64,000 nt of DNA from Microvelia longipes. Lineage: Eukaryota > Arthropoda > Insecta > Hemiptera > Veliidae. The stretch is from NCBI GenBank assembly GCA_018340805.1, contig JACMZG010001863.1:20465936-20529935 (forward strand). Reading direction: 5' to 3'. Of the stretch, positions 47,204 to 59,635 are shown piece by piece. Every line of letters begins with the position of its first letter. Positions within the stretch are counted from its first letter, which is position 1. The notes beneath the pieces are model-generated. The model saw nothing but the letters and a program-made list of their open reading frames with translations, was not told the DNA's origin and did not search any database. The translations under genes were made by a program, and so were the position numbers.

Positions 47204-48936
47204 AGTTATCTGTTACTTATATATCAGCCAGCTTTAAATCTAAGTGAACTTTAAATCTACATGAACTTTAAATCTAACGACTCATGTAATCAGCTATATA
47301 TTGTTACTATTACCTCGCAGTTTAAAATATATATGAATAAATTAAAATCGCCCCACAACGAAAAAACGTAACCCAATAAAAATTAGATAAACAATTTAAT
47401 TATAATTAAAAAATTAAATTCTACTGAATCCTTAATTGATAAATTAAAAATTCAAACAAATAAGTTATTAACAACCCCTGTAATTTGTATTAGGGTAGAT
47501 TTAATGATTGTCTGTTATGTTCATAAAAAAAATGTATAATATATTCTAAAATTTAAATAGGTTTTAAAAGATTATATATAATGTTACGGCTGGGTAAACT
47601 CTTCTACGTCCTGTTACGCTAAACTGAAGGTTATTTTAATGTAAATCCTTTAATTTTATGGTTTTGCACCTGGTCCAAGCGGTGTCTCTTGAGCTCGTGC
47701 TATAAGGAATTTCGGTTACGCAGGACATAATTGGGTAGTTAAAGTTGATATAGGGCTTTTCGGAAACGATACACATTTTCCAAGCCATGTATTATTATGT
47801 CGGAGGATGCAGTATAAGGATGAGATAAAGCCAGGATTTTAAAGCGGAGGAATTAGAGCGATGTGCCCTTCTAGATCCCAACTGCTTTTTAATCCTAACA
47901 TCTAAATTGAATGGGAGTAAGAAAAAGACTTTGCGGGGCCCAAGGGAGTCAATTAGTACAGGGCCAAGGGGCTTAGTATATCTAGGACAGGGGTTAAGCA
48001 TCCGTACTATATCTTCGGTATCGCTTTCCAACTTAAAAATCCACACAAACATACAATAGACAGAATGCTTTGAGATACTCGAGACAGAGCTACTCATGAC
48101 CTCAATCATTACTACCCTACCGCAATCTAACGGAAAATCTTTGTATTAAGCAGCATTAAAAAGAGATATAGACTTGTATCTTTAATCCCTAAATAATGAG
48201 ACTTTGTATACATAAAAAATTTTATTTGGCTCTACTCTATTATTTGGTTTGTATTGAACTAGTTTAGATAAGAGTGTGCTGAAAACTATCCCTTTATGTT
48301 AACATTAAACGCGATGAGGGCAGCTTATAACCTTTAAATACTTTACTTATGACTTTAATGTTAAGACCAACCAGGTCAAAATTTCAATTATTTAAAACAT
48401 TGAGTGACATGAGTGAATATTATTTTAAGTCCAATTTAGCAGAAAAGTACTCGTCTCTTTACATGGCAATCGAGACTTTGGATTGAGCCGGGAAAGCATG
48501 ATTCAAGTAGTTTATCATGAATGGTATAATTGCAGAATGGTAATTGGGAAGATAAGTAGGAAAATCAGAAGATAGAAGCTTTGAAAGGAATCTCTGATTT
48601 TCATCAAAAAGCTTCAGTAAAACTAAGGTCAAATACTACGGTATTTCATGCTTTTTCCAACAACAACCCAAAAATTCAATGAAACCTGAGAACACGCAGT
48701 GTCTTGTCTAGTATGCCTCATCGTAACTACTGATTAAGCATTCCATAATTAAACAAGCCAAGTGAGTCCGAAGCTATAACGCCCCAAACTTTGAATAAAT
48801 ATCTTATGTAAGGTCGAGCTTAGCGAGTTTGGAGTTATGAGAAAAAGTAACAAGATACCCTGTATGCGTTTTTTATCATTTAAGAATTAAAGTTAGCCAT
48901 TTTAAATATCAACTCACTAACTTATTTATTAATCAT
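47204..48936. other. No gene recognised; GC-richer block 47570-48130 with a 104-codon minus frame
   Basis: The minus frame 47795-48109 (with LNPCPRYTKPLGPVLIDSLG) is uninterrupted and compositionally unlike its surroundings, but matches no family I can name. The block could be an exon or an unrecognised transposon. A B-type scrap lies at 48750-48850. Confidence 0.3.
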
Positions 48937-49022
48937 AAAAGGCACGTCGAGTATTTGTAGACACTTAAAACTTGGTACATAAGTATTAGTTTAAGTGTCT
49001 ACAAATACTCGAAATGTCTTTT
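48937..49022. repeat. Hairpin, about 34-bp arms
   Basis: Left AAAAGGCACGTCGAGTATTT... and right ...AAATACTCGAAATGTCTTTT pair over about 34 bp (22 perfect, including TGTAGACACTTAAA) around an 18-base loop. It directly abuts repeat C copy 2. Confidence 0.75.
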
Positions 49023-49449
49023 AGTTTTTCGCTCCGCGTTTAGCGTGAGAATGTCAATTTTAAGATTTTATTTAGTAAGAAGCCTAAGACCAATCCAAAA
49101 AGTCCTCATACGTCGCAATTCATTCAGTCGTTTAGGCTGTAGGTGTGTCAACAATAAGTGCAGGAAGAATAAGAATAAAAAGTTGTCAAAAATGTCATTT
49201 TCAAACCTCTTTTTCTCCACTTTTACTTGACTTATTTGAATAGTTTTTTATTTTATTTTAAACCTAGAAGGCACGATATTTAAAGATATTATAGTATTAT
49301 TTACCTATAGCTGTTTTGACGCTACAGACCCTCAAAATCACTAATTTGCGTAGAGTGTAATATACTCTGGCAGCTTTAGTGGTATTTGACTTTTTTACTG
49401 ACTAAGCGGGTAATTTTAACTTTTCTTCTTGATTTAGTGGGGCAGAACG
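49022..49449 (+). repeat. Dispersed repeat C, copy 2
   Basis: Shares TTAGTTTTTCGCT, TTCAGT(A/C)GTTTAGGCTGTAG, GTGCAGGAAGA, GACGCTACAGACC and ACTTTTCTTCTTGA blocks in the same order as 4512-4959. No internal duplication in this copy. Confidence 0.6.
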
Positions 49450-52180
49450 TGTTAAAATACATTACACTTTTTTTAAATAATTTATCTTTCTGAAATTATT
49501 CGTAACACTTTTATACGTAATACTTCAATTAAAAAATCAAACTAGAAACTAGACAAAGCATTGTTCATAACATATTTTATGACATAAACCATCATTATTA
49601 CGCCAAGTAGTTAATAAGTACTCACAGCATATTAACCCCCGGATCGTATTTAGTACACTAGTTAAAACAGAGAGATGATCGTATTTAATTCACGAAATGT
49701 GACAACACCTCAAATAAGGGACTTTTCGTCTACCTTTGTCTTTCCACCAATAAGTTTTAATCACCCTAAGCAGAGCCAGCTTTGCTTATTGGTGGGGAAA
49801 GGTGAAGTTGGTGTTGGTGAAAATATTGTTGACCACTAGTCAGCGCTCACTGACGACACTTTTTAAATTTTATTTTTTTAGTATAACTTTATTATTATGA
49901 AAATAAATCAGATTTAAATTAAATATCCTTTTTGTTTTTAATTGTCTAACTACCCGCAATTGATCCTTCATTATAAAAGGTGGGATGTTTTGGCGGGCTC
50001 TTTTATGACGTCATTTGGCTTGATTGACTTAACAAATACGGTGCAAAATCCGGAGCATATAAAATGTGCATGGGATACGATCACTTGTTAAATACGCTGT
50101 GTTTTTATAACGTTGTAAATGTTAAACAGGATTTTCCGTTTTTCGAGAGGAAAAATACATTCATTACTTAAGTGACAATGAAAGAAAGTAATTAAAAATA
50201 ACACAAGATTGTTTTACATTATTTTTGAAAGTCAAATGGCTTTCAAAAAATTCATTCCTAGTTGGGAAAAGTTTTAAAGGAATTAAAAGTGGTAGGATAT
50301 TTTTGAAAATATTTAATAGCCGCAGTTCCTAAGATGATAATATCTGACAGGTAGAGAAATATTTTCCTTATGAAACAGAGGAGTTGTTAAAATTATTAAA
50401 AATCTTGTGAAAAAAGTTTTTTCAACTTCTGTCTGAAATATTTTACTTTTATCTAATTCTTTATTTTACTGTGAGATTTTTCTTTTTGTTATATTTGCAT
50501 ACTTTTCTTGTTACTTTTAATAATTCATATAATTAAAAAAATTTTAAGAACATTTTTTCATTGAATGAAACGATTAAGTTAATCGTGGGTTGAAAAAATT
50601 GTTTGCTCATTTTCATATAAATGATAAGTCATAGGTAATGAATTCAATAATAGTCATTGGCACTTAGGTAAATATTTATCTTGACTTTTTCTCACCTACT
50701 ACTATTAAATAAAACACTGTGTTCACCCTAAAACCCCGTTACCAAGATATTAAATAAATTATCCACTAGCACCCTCTGAACATTCTTAATTTATGCTTAT
50801 TAATCTTTAATAAATTTGACCCATACAGTCGTTATAGTGTTTCTTTTTATTATAGTGCTAATATAATAAAAGTTTGTGCTTGTGAATGTATCGCCAGTAA
50901 TTACTTTTTTCAACTGAAATATTTATTCCTTAAAATTTAGAATCTTTCAATGGAACTTACATTATTTATGATATTGTTAATTCAAAATTACTTTTTACTT
51001 TCGTTAAAAATTTTAGGCTTCATATGTTTAAACTCAAGGCCTTAAAATTTAGGCTCATAATTGTAATAATAAAATTTTAAGTAAAAACTACCGAAAATCT
51101 TTAATGAGATGTTTGACGGATTATTAGGAGTCACGGTTTCATTTTTATATGTCGAATCCCCTTTTATAAAGACTTGCTTAAAATGAATAAGATAGTAACT
51201 GTAGTCCGCGATTTATTTTGGCTAAAGAAAGTCTTTAGTTTAGCTTTGGTGGAACTATTACTTTAAGTTGATTGCCTTGTCACCTATATACTTAATGTTA
51301 ATTGATCAAATGTAATATTTTATTTGAAAATTTTGGTCATCAAAACTATACTATTACAGTATTTTTAGCTAGACGATGTTTTCTTCTTATAAACTTGAAA
51401 GCAAAAAACCGCCAATAAACAACAGGATAAAATCAATAGTCAAATATTTGCTTTTTCTCACAAAAAGAATAATTGATTAAATGAACATCTCTATTAGAGA
51501 TATATCCAGAGTTTACACACTGTGGTAATTTGCTTGCTTTACACACAAACACTAAAATATTTCACTTAAAGCTTGCAAAATGAACTGAAATATAAAAGTT
51601 TTGATGTTTCATCACAGTAATGAATGGATGCATTGAGACGGTTGAGTTGTTTTTACAAAGTTCTGATAAAACATTTTGTTTGTTTTTTTGAATTAGTGAA
51701 AACAAATGTGTGGGAACCATTAGAGAAACCAAGCGAATAATGAGGAATCTAATTTAAGAATTCTAAACTCCAACTTGGTAATTGTTTTAACTTTGACTTT
51801 ACGGAACATTTAATGGTAAACATGTACAAAAATATCTCTTTATCTATTTAAAACCGGTATTAGTGGTAGATTCAGATTATTATCTTGGGAAAGGGTATAG
51901 TGTCCGGAAAAATAATATTACTAGACCGTGGAACTGGACCCAAAAGTATATTGTTGGAGGAAAATATACTAAATTCATCAGAATTGTCTTCATGGCTATG
52001 AAAGTGAGCCAAAAGTCACTTTTTTTGGCTAATTATTTTTTTTTTACATGTGCCTATAAATGCAATTCCCTTTTTTGTAATGAATCGAAGGGGTGGAACC
52101 CACCCTCTATGTGTAATATAGATATATACTCATATATGGTCTTTTACTCATTAGTGGTGAGTAAAATTTGAGTAAAACAA
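49450..52180. other. No gene recognised; small hairpin at 49739-49803
   Basis: The hairpin pairs CTTTCCACCAATAAG with CTTATTGGTGGGGAAAGG. The rest is AT-rich. The frame 51863-52171 has no recognisable motif. Confidence 0.4.
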
Positions 52181-52924
52181 AACTTTTCATCATCACATCG
52201 GATTCGCTTCGATCGTCCTTAGTATATACAATTCGTTACATTTATTCTTCAAAAATTCTTTTAAGTGGCTTCGGTGGTCGTCCTCAGATAGAAAATACAT
52301 CCGTTTCATTCACAGGGGTGACCTATTTAGGGACTAACCACGCTCGACGCATAAATCATAGATATTAGATATACTTGTCATATTGAAACGAAAACTTGGT
52401 GTTCTTATTTATTATGTAAAGCTATTCTTTTATTCAAAATTGCAACCTAGTTGGATTATTTTCTGTGTTTTAAAACATTTTAAAAAACTTACACAACTCA
52501 TTTAAAATTAACGCTGATAGATGAAAGTTAGCACACAAGTTATAAAACATGGCTACATGCGTGCTAAATCTCGATCTTTATCCTAACACTATTCCGTTTT
52601 TTATGATTTTCCTAAGAAATAGCTGAGTATTTTCTGTTGGTTAATGATGTTATAGAAAAATTATTTACTGTATAGCAGAACTACACTTATAGACTGATTT
52701 TTGTACAGAGTTTCAATTCTCTAGCCTTAATACACTAAGAACTAAAATAATAACAGACACACACAGGCAACTTTGAGAAAACTACTCAGGAGGTCTTCTC
52801 CTGAGTACAGATAATGTAAAAGATCTGAAACAGATAATTCCAGTGTCATATCGGTTTTTTTCGTGAACACAATATATACCTATATATTTCCTATATACCT
52901 ACAGTATAAATGGGGAAACGTAAA
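52181..52924 (-). mobile_element. AB dispersed element, longest copy
   Basis: B end AACTTTTCATCATCACATCG and B body (GGATTCGCTTCGATCGTCC, AACCACGCTCGACGC), then inverted A half (ACACACAGGCAACTTTGAG, TACCTACAGTATAAATGGGG). The order and orientation match 30607-31250. Contains a 9-bp hairpin ACTCAGGAG/CTCCTGAGT at 52781-52804. Confidence 0.6.
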
Positions 52925-53426
52925 CAGACGAGTTTGTAAGAAAGTAAGTTAATACAATTTAAGATGATGATTCTCTGACAGATTCTCATTTGTTAAATGT
53001 TTGCTTCACTTTTGATTACTGAATGCACGTTATTATACAGTTTAATAAGTTTATAATTGTATTGAGCGATGTTGTATGGGTAAAAAACTATTGTGTCCAA
53101 TTGTTTTGTTTTTTCATTGATTTGATTTATTATTGAAGCTTAATAAAACATATTTACATAAACGTAACTATATTGTTGTTTATTATTTTTATTAATAAAA
53201 ATGTTAACATTTTTTGAAAGGTTTAATTATTATGCTAGAAAAGAATAAAGTTAAATACCCCTTTACTTTATACTAGCCTATATAAAGACTTGATTTATCG
53301 GGCAAGCTTAACTCCGTCCTGACTTACTAATCCTAATTAGTTTAAAGTAAGCTTAAATCAAACTTTTTAAAGGCTTGAGTTCTTAAAACTTTGTACTCCT
53401 CGCGAAAATAACTAAATATTCTCAAA

Positions 53427-53511
53427 AGAGGCTATTAAAAGCGCTGGATATAATTATTTGGACACACCTGGGAACTATGAACAACAAATTGAAAAATTAT
53501 TAAACCCCGAG
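53427..53511 (+). CDS. Candidate exon, unidentified coding-like fragment
   Basis: The open frame reads FSKEAIKSAGYNYLDTPGNY then EQQIEKLLNPE and stops exactly at a consensus donor (GAG then GTAAGT, 53512-53517). Codon content is protein-like, unlike the AT-rich surroundings. The following fragment continues in plausible style but is out of phase by one base. Resemblance to the pre-RT 'NP-LS-EQ' segment of Ty3-type polyproteins is weak. I cannot name the gene. Confidence 0.35.
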
Positions 53512-53616
53512 GTAAGTTATTTTGGGATTTAGGTCTATGAATATACTATATTAATAATAAATTATTTGCTAAACAGCCTAAGTAATTTCTTGATATTTTA
53601 TTATACCATCTTTTAG

Positions 53617-53840
53617 AATTGAGCGATGAACAACAGAAAAGATTAGCTCCTAAATTATTTCTGTAGAGATAACTATTATGAGATTTAGAGCAACTATTGA
53701 ATTACCATATTACAGCTAATCCAAAAATAAAATTTAAAATATCCATTAAAAATCTTGCTCAAGACCTGTTATGTCCTGTAACTTACCAAAGACCGATAAC
53801 AGATAGAACAAAAAGTCAATTAATAAAAACATAGACTGAT
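53617..53840 (+). pseudogene. Candidate downstream exon, frame-broken
   Basis: After an ATCTTTTAG acceptor (AG at 53615-53616; the intron would be 105 bp) the reading LSDEQQKRLAPKLFL runs to about 53663. It shifts frame to VEITIMRFRATIELPYY, and again to PKIKFKISIKNLAQDLLC then PVTYQRPITDRTKSQL and a stop near 53833. Three protein-like stretches in different frames suggest either a decayed gene or two or three one-base assembly errors. Function unknown. Confidence 0.3.
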
Positions 53841-55113
53841 TAGGTCAGAACTAAAAATTGTTATACCATCAATCAGGTAAAAATGTAAACAAAAAATTGA
53901 TTTGTGTTTTGGATAATCCTTACTCTCAGTAGAATTGTAACGCCATAAATTGAAAATGACTTATAACATCGATATCCATGTAACATTTATATCCATGTAA
54001 GGGGTAAAAATCTAAAACTTTAAGGTAAAATACTAATCTAGGCATACATTTATTCCTGGATTGTGTTAATGAACCCGGGTTTTCCCACATTTTTGAGTAG
54101 ACGCCAGAATTAATTCTTAATACATTGGTTGTTTTCAAGGCCCTGTTATTTTATATGACAAATTGCATATAGGTTATATAGGCTCTTCTTATTATAAATT
54201 AAACTGTCAGATATTGAACTAAGCTCCACTATCTCAAATTTAAACTTTTAGAATACCAGTCTTAGCGCACCGCTTTTAGCGAATCACATTTGAAAAGAAA
54301 TCACTGATTAAATGGGTTGCATGACGGCACCCATGGTATTCTCCCAGTATTCTTGCTAAAAGAATGCATAACGATTAACTAGGTTTTGTGACGGCATTAA
54401 CCTGGATTGCTGAATCGGTAAATTCATGAAATAAAACAAAATAGGTATAATTTAGAGTTGGGTACAACCATTAGGCGGAAATGATAGATGCTGAATAATA
54501 AAATAGGTCCGTAATCGATAGGGCTTCTCTAAATAACCAATAAACTGTGGTAAATAGCTAAAAAACGTAAATTACAGTGGATAATAACAATGGAGTTAGG
54601 AATAGTTTTTAATGATTTGGCCTTCTAAATTGAATAAAACTGTCCAAACTCCATAAACATTAACTTAAATGGTCACTAACGGCACTTTAAAAGTTATGAA
54701 TGACGGTACGGAATCAAAACATTTCAGTAAGTAAGTTTTTAAACTAAAGGCTTAAACTCACATCATAATATGACCCATCGTGTTTACCTTTGTCTTATAT
54801 AAAACTATGCATGCATGTATGCTATGTTCTACTACTTTTGTAGTAGAACATGCATGTACTGCTAAGTTTTCTGTTTATTCCATATAGTCTGTACATCGAT
54901 TAAGTATTACAAGAGCTACTGTAGTTCTTAATCGATTTGTCTGTACATTGACATGAAATTTATTAAAAAATGTCAAAGATTTGTATGTACGATTTGGATA
55001 TGTACCTACAAAATGTTGAGCAGAGCTTATTATATAAGAATAAGCACTTATTTGTATAGCTTCGGGGTAGCACCCACATTCTCTCCAAAGTGATTCTGCT
55101 AAATCTATGAAGC
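53841..55113. other. No gene recognised; small hairpins and a G-type repeat
   Basis: A single family-G unit lies on the minus strand at about 54530-54660. Hairpins occur at 54825-54862 (GTTCTACTAC/GTAGTAGAAC) and 54895-54938 (ATCGATTAAG/CTTAATCGAT). Confidence 0.4.
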
Positions 55114-55272
55114 TGTGGCGAATTCTGCTTCCAGCTCGGCTAACTAATGCTAAAAGCTTTTTTCAATAAAATTCGTTGCTGTCTCAAACAATAAATCATA
55201 TATTTTTTCTATTTGACATAAATCAAAAATCATAATTAAATAAAATAAAACTAATTTATCGCTATCGCGACA
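55114..55272 (-). repeat. BEL-3 3' LTR
   Basis: 159 bp, matches 59474-59635 apart from about eight one-base indels and one C/T substitution. A purine-rich CAAAGGAGAGAAATCAAG lies on the minus strand about 20 bases inside and may be the polypurine tract. Confidence 0.88.
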
Positions 55273-55455
55273 CTCCAGAGCTGACTTGATTTCTCTCCTT
55301 TGGTTCCAAAACTGATTTTTTTCTTTGAATAATTTTCTCCTTTTAAATTAATGTGTTATTAACGGAATTAGTAAATATATGTACTTTATGAAGTTGAAAA
55401 TAACTTGAACGAAAAAGAAACAAAATACGAAGATAGTAAACAATAAAGTATGAAA

Positions 55456-57230
55456 TTATTCATCGACTTCCAAAGGATAAAGTTTATTAATTGGTCTGGT
55501 CAAGTTACGAGATTTGGTCTTGACCACAACAGACCTAACCACTCCATCACGACTAGAATTTAGCGCTACAATACGCCAGTTTTCCATCTTTGTCGGGCAA
55601 TCTATCTTCTATTAAGACCGCTTCTCCGATTGTTGGTGTGTCGCGAAGAGACCTTTTTCTTTTTTCGCAATTTTGATCTCTCCCGCAAACTGAAGAGATA
55701 CTCTTTCTTCCAGATTTCCCAAAACTGATCCAAAAGCTTAGCGCCTTTCTTCCAACTTTCTAAAAGTTCATCTTGAGTTTTATTAAAATGTTTTTCATTT
55801 TTGTAATTGTCAGCTTCCAACGAGACCACAGATCTAAGCTGACATAAGTGCGCTGGGGTCAATATCTCCTCGGCGTCGGGACCCACGTACACTAACGGTC
55901 GGGAATTGAGCACAGACTCCACTTCCACAACTATAGTATCCAGTTGGACACGAGTCAATAATTTCTGTCTAATGTCTTTTTGAGGCATCGCTTGGTAAGC
56001 CCTATGAGCCTCTCATAGCCCCTCCATCCAAGGAGAAAATTCAGGGACCCATTTCCACACTATCCCTTTCCACAAAATAGGAAACGGACCTCAAAATCTA
56101 TGGTTTTAATTTTTGTGGACAGGAACCTTTTCTACTGTTTTTAAATGAGTTGCGTGTGCCGAAAGAATTAATTTTCGACACACCTCTGCGGGCAACAAAC
56201 CTTCGTAAGCAAAGTAAAAAAGTCTTCCGCACTTAAACTCTCAAACAACCTCTAAGTGAACGGCCCTAACTACCAAAGCAAGTGAACAAACAATATCCAA
56301 ACTTTGGTCTTTCCCTCCAATGTATTGACCCACAAAGGACCTAAGTAATCAATACCTACAGATGTAAAACTCTCAGTCCTAGTTATTCTAATTCAGGTAG
56401 ACTGGTGGCTCAGGGTAATTAAAGCTTTACATTCCATTTTAGTACAAGGAACGCATTTACGCAAGACTTTACTTACCACTGATCTGCCTTGAGCACCCAA
56501 TACTGCCTTCTTAATTCACAATAGAGTATGCTTACTCCAACATGAAAAAGTTTCTTATGAACGCTATATTACTAATTTTGTAAAATGCCTCTTACCAGGT
56601 AATAATACAGAAATTTCATTTCACTTAAGTCGGTGTGCAAGTCTACCTCTACACCTTATAACCTTATTTTATCAAAATATAATCCTAACTGTTTTATTAT
56701 AAATTTGATTCCCGTTTTCTAAATAGTAATTCCTCCCAATAATTTTTCGATGTAACATATTTTTCCCATTCAAACTATTATAATACTCATTTCACTAATC
56801 AGTAATAAAATTTTCACTATTAATAGTCTCATTGAATGTGAGTGTTACGTAGCTGAGCTAGTTTTCTCCTAAATTTGATTACTGCTTTCTAACATATGCT
56901 GTTGTCCTAAGTAGTCTAAAGAGCATACAAAACTTATTCTCGTCTACTTCATAAGGAGTTTTAATATTAATTCAGCGCTAACTAAATTCACTTCAAGTTC
57001 GTCTTAATTTCTTCAATGAAATTGATGTTCATCAAAATTTGATTTTCCGGCCACTCCTCCTCTTTCTCCAACCAGTTTGTCCGTACCACCATTCAGGCAT
57101 GTTCTTTAATTCTGATACTGTACATCCCCTAGTGGCAATATCTGCAATATTTTTTCTTCCCGGAACAAATCTTACTGATGTCAATTCATTATTTCTTTAA
57201 TTTTCATCGACTCTTCTTTCAACAAAAATT
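55456..57230 (-). pseudogene. BEL-3 RNase H end, integrase and Pol C-terminus
   Basis: Begins SVRFVPGRKNIADIATRGC (the end of RNase H). Integrase remnants follow: linker sequence at 56100-56210 and VESVLNSRPLVYVGPD with LTPAHL in the longest frame (55602-55988, after the catalytic Glu region). DQFWEIWKKEYLFSLRER and SRDGVVRSVVVKTKS with LTRPINKLYPLE complete the C-terminal domain, to a stop at 55456. The catalytic Asp motifs lie in badly broken frames at 56000-56500 and could not be confirmed. Confidence 0.65.
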
Positions 57231-57419
57231 GGTTGGCTTTAATTTTTCTTCAAATTGCTCCAAAGCCCAGTCCATCCTCGATTTCTTCACAACTTCTTTC
57301 TTTATCGCCTAAAGTTTCTAAACTCCAAAAGTGTTTTAAAATCCATTCTTTTCCTTTGAAACAATCATCTGAAACAACACTTCTTCATATACGTTTTCAA
57401 TCTCGTTGTTCTGTTTAAG

Positions 57420-57990
57420 ACAAGTCAACATACTTACAAAACAAGGACTGTTTATCCCTTTTCTTCACTTCTCCCAGTTATAATCCAACCAAATTTTGAA
57501 CTTAACATGTAATAGTCCTCTTTGTAACTCTATTTTTTCTAGTGTAATGATATCATAATAGTACTATTACCTAACAAAATTTGAATTTCTGCACTATTAT
57601 TTACTAGTTTTGGTTTGTCTGCAAAATTTAGATTTTGGAAACTTACTCTTGCGTCTTCTAAATGCTATTGTACTGCTATTTTGTTTCTTAAAAATAAACG
57701 GGACAACATTTGCTGTTATGCGTATAAAAGAAAACCGTTGGTCATTTTTAGATTTACTTCAACAGTGTAAGAATCTATTACTACCGCTTGTCGTTCCGAA
57801 AACTGATATTGTTAGTTTTTCTTTCGTGGACTGGCTCTAAGTTTAGTTGTTTTGCTAATTTTTCTACTATGTAAGATCGGTGGCCACCCGTATCAAGAAT
57901 TACTCTTCCATATGCTTTACTTGAATTGCAATTTTGTATATTTCTACCGTAGCAGTTTGCATAGATCCTAGGGGTGCCCAAGCCATGATT
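57420..57990 (-). pseudogene. BEL-3 aspartic protease, frame-broken
   Basis: GRVILDTGGHRSYIVEKLA carries the retropepsin DTG (57781-57981). Further on, EIQILLGNSTIM and GWIITGRS mark the flap-side and end of DUF1758. Frames change at least twice. A trace of the post-protease linker (WSLETLG) follows near 57330, then the RT is skipped. Confidence 0.65.
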
Positions 57991-58189
57991 TGAGCATCAC
58001 CCTTATCTTCTTTATTAGCAATAAGTTTTTCTATATGCACATTTTTGTTCCCTATCTTTTTTTGGGGCACAGACTACGGTGGTGATATTTACTTTTACAA
58101 TAAAAGCATGACTTAAAAACTGAGCAATTCTGAACGTAATGTTTAAGATTTTCTTAAACATTTATAACAACAACCTTTTAACATCTCTT

Positions 58190-59390
58190 TCCTTGAATCT
58201 AATAGTAGGGAATTTTGGACATTCGTCAGTCCAATGATCTTCAGTACAAAACCTGCACTTTAATGTACCCGCTAATAACATGCCAGTAGTACTCTGACTA
58301 TTATTTCCTTCTTTACTTAATTATTTTTATAAATCTAATGATCATACTTACTGTAATTTCCTCATTTCTCATTGAATTACCTATTTTTTCTTTATTGCTA
58401 ATTAATAAGTCCAACTGTTTCCTTAACTTTTTTGTACCATCTACCTGACTGACTAAATTCTGTGAGTTTAAATAACTCTAAAACTGACTCCTCTAAAGTT
58501 TTAAATTCTCTAGTTGCAATAAAATTTCAGACGGAAAATTTTGACTTTATTAACGAAAACGTATTAGAATTTTCAATATTTTCAACCTAATCCCTCTAGC
58601 GACCTAACAAAAATTTTTCAACTTGAATCTAAAGTAGACCTTAAACGTGAAGTCGTATTATTTGATTGTGGTAAATTTCTAAATTTAAAATATATATCCT
58701 CAATTATAAGAGCTTTGTTGGCAAACCTATTTTTTAAAATATCAATAGCGGCATCATAATTGTTACTAGTTAAAGATAAACCGGCTATGGCTGAGCGCAT
58801 CACTAGAGAGTTGTTGTTTCAGTAAATTAAACTTATCTACTTTGCTTAATTGGGTTTGCAGTCAAACAGCGGATGGAATCTCCTCCATTCAAAACAAAAT
58901 TCAAACCATTTTAAACGGTTACCCGAAAAAGTGGGCATAATCAACTTAGGAAGTTTCGCTGACATTTCCCCATATCTATGCTCGAGGCCCTGTTTGTGTT
59001 CCTTCACCAACACTAACCTTTGCTTTATCTGCAACCCTATTGTGAAGTAAAACCTTAACATCTTCAGCGTCGAGCAATAATGTTTGTGAAACTTCATTAT
59101 CGTTTTGAAACCTGGTGGCTTCATCAGGACTTACCGAGACAGATTCTAATTTAGCTATATACTCATTGTACTTCTCCAAGTACCTATTTACTTACCTAAC
59201 AGATCTACCCCTGTTTTCCTATCTATCTGTCCATTATCGGCATTCTCACCCAACCTCTAAATCTCAGCCGTTACATCAGTTAGACGCGTTCCGAACTGGA
59301 CCTAGTGCACTTCTAACTGAATTGGCATGGAAGTCATTGCTCTCAAAGTCCCAAACGTCAGCTAACGGAGAACCTAAACCTAATTGATAT
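58190..59390 (-). pseudogene. BEL-3 Gag, frame-broken
   Basis: Pieces in order: a helical N-terminus (YNEYIAKLESVSVSPDE near 59170), SAKLPKLIMPTFSGN with RLKWFEF (DUF1759, about 58930), AIAGLSLTSNNYDAAIDILK and FRNLPQ (58618-58803), and a CCHC knuckle CRFCTEDHWTDEC near 58250. Many shifts and stops. Structural particle protein of the element. Confidence 0.7.
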
Positions 59391-59473
59391 TACTGACGCC
59401 AGAAACTTGAACCTCTCTCTCGTTCAGATTAACTATTTCTTCAGTTAGTAGTTACCACGCTTTTCTGTAACCA

Positions 59474-59635
59474 TGTGGCGAATTCTGCTTCCAGCTCGGC
59501 TAACTAATGCTAAAAGCTTTTTCAATAAAATTCGTTTGCTGTCCTCAAACAATAAATCATATATTTTTTCTATTTGACATAAATCAAAATCATGAATTAA
59601 ATAAAAATAAAACTAATTTATTGCTATCCGCGACA
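59474..59635 (-). repeat. BEL-3 5' LTR
   Basis: 162 bp, TG...CA; unusually short for BEL/Pao. Confidence 0.88.

Larger units (their letters stand above)
55114..59635 (-). mobile_element. BEL-3: BEL/Pao retrotransposon with short LTRs and RT deletion
   Basis: Direct LTRs of 159 bp (55114-55272) and 162 bp (59474-59635), both TGTGGCGAATTC...CGCGACA, with a perfect target duplication GAAGC (55109-55113 and 59636-59640). The minus-strand order is Gag, CCHC knuckle, protease, RNase H end, integrase and Pol C-terminus. The RT palm and most of RNase H are missing, so it is non-autonomous. The interior is heavily frame-shifted although the LTRs differ almost only in run lengths. The internal region starts TGGTTACAG directly at the LTR, as expected for a primer site; I cannot name the tRNA. 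Confidence 0.9.

Noticed and set aside
57233..57418. Plus frame
   Set aside because: Antisense shadow of BEL-3 pol.
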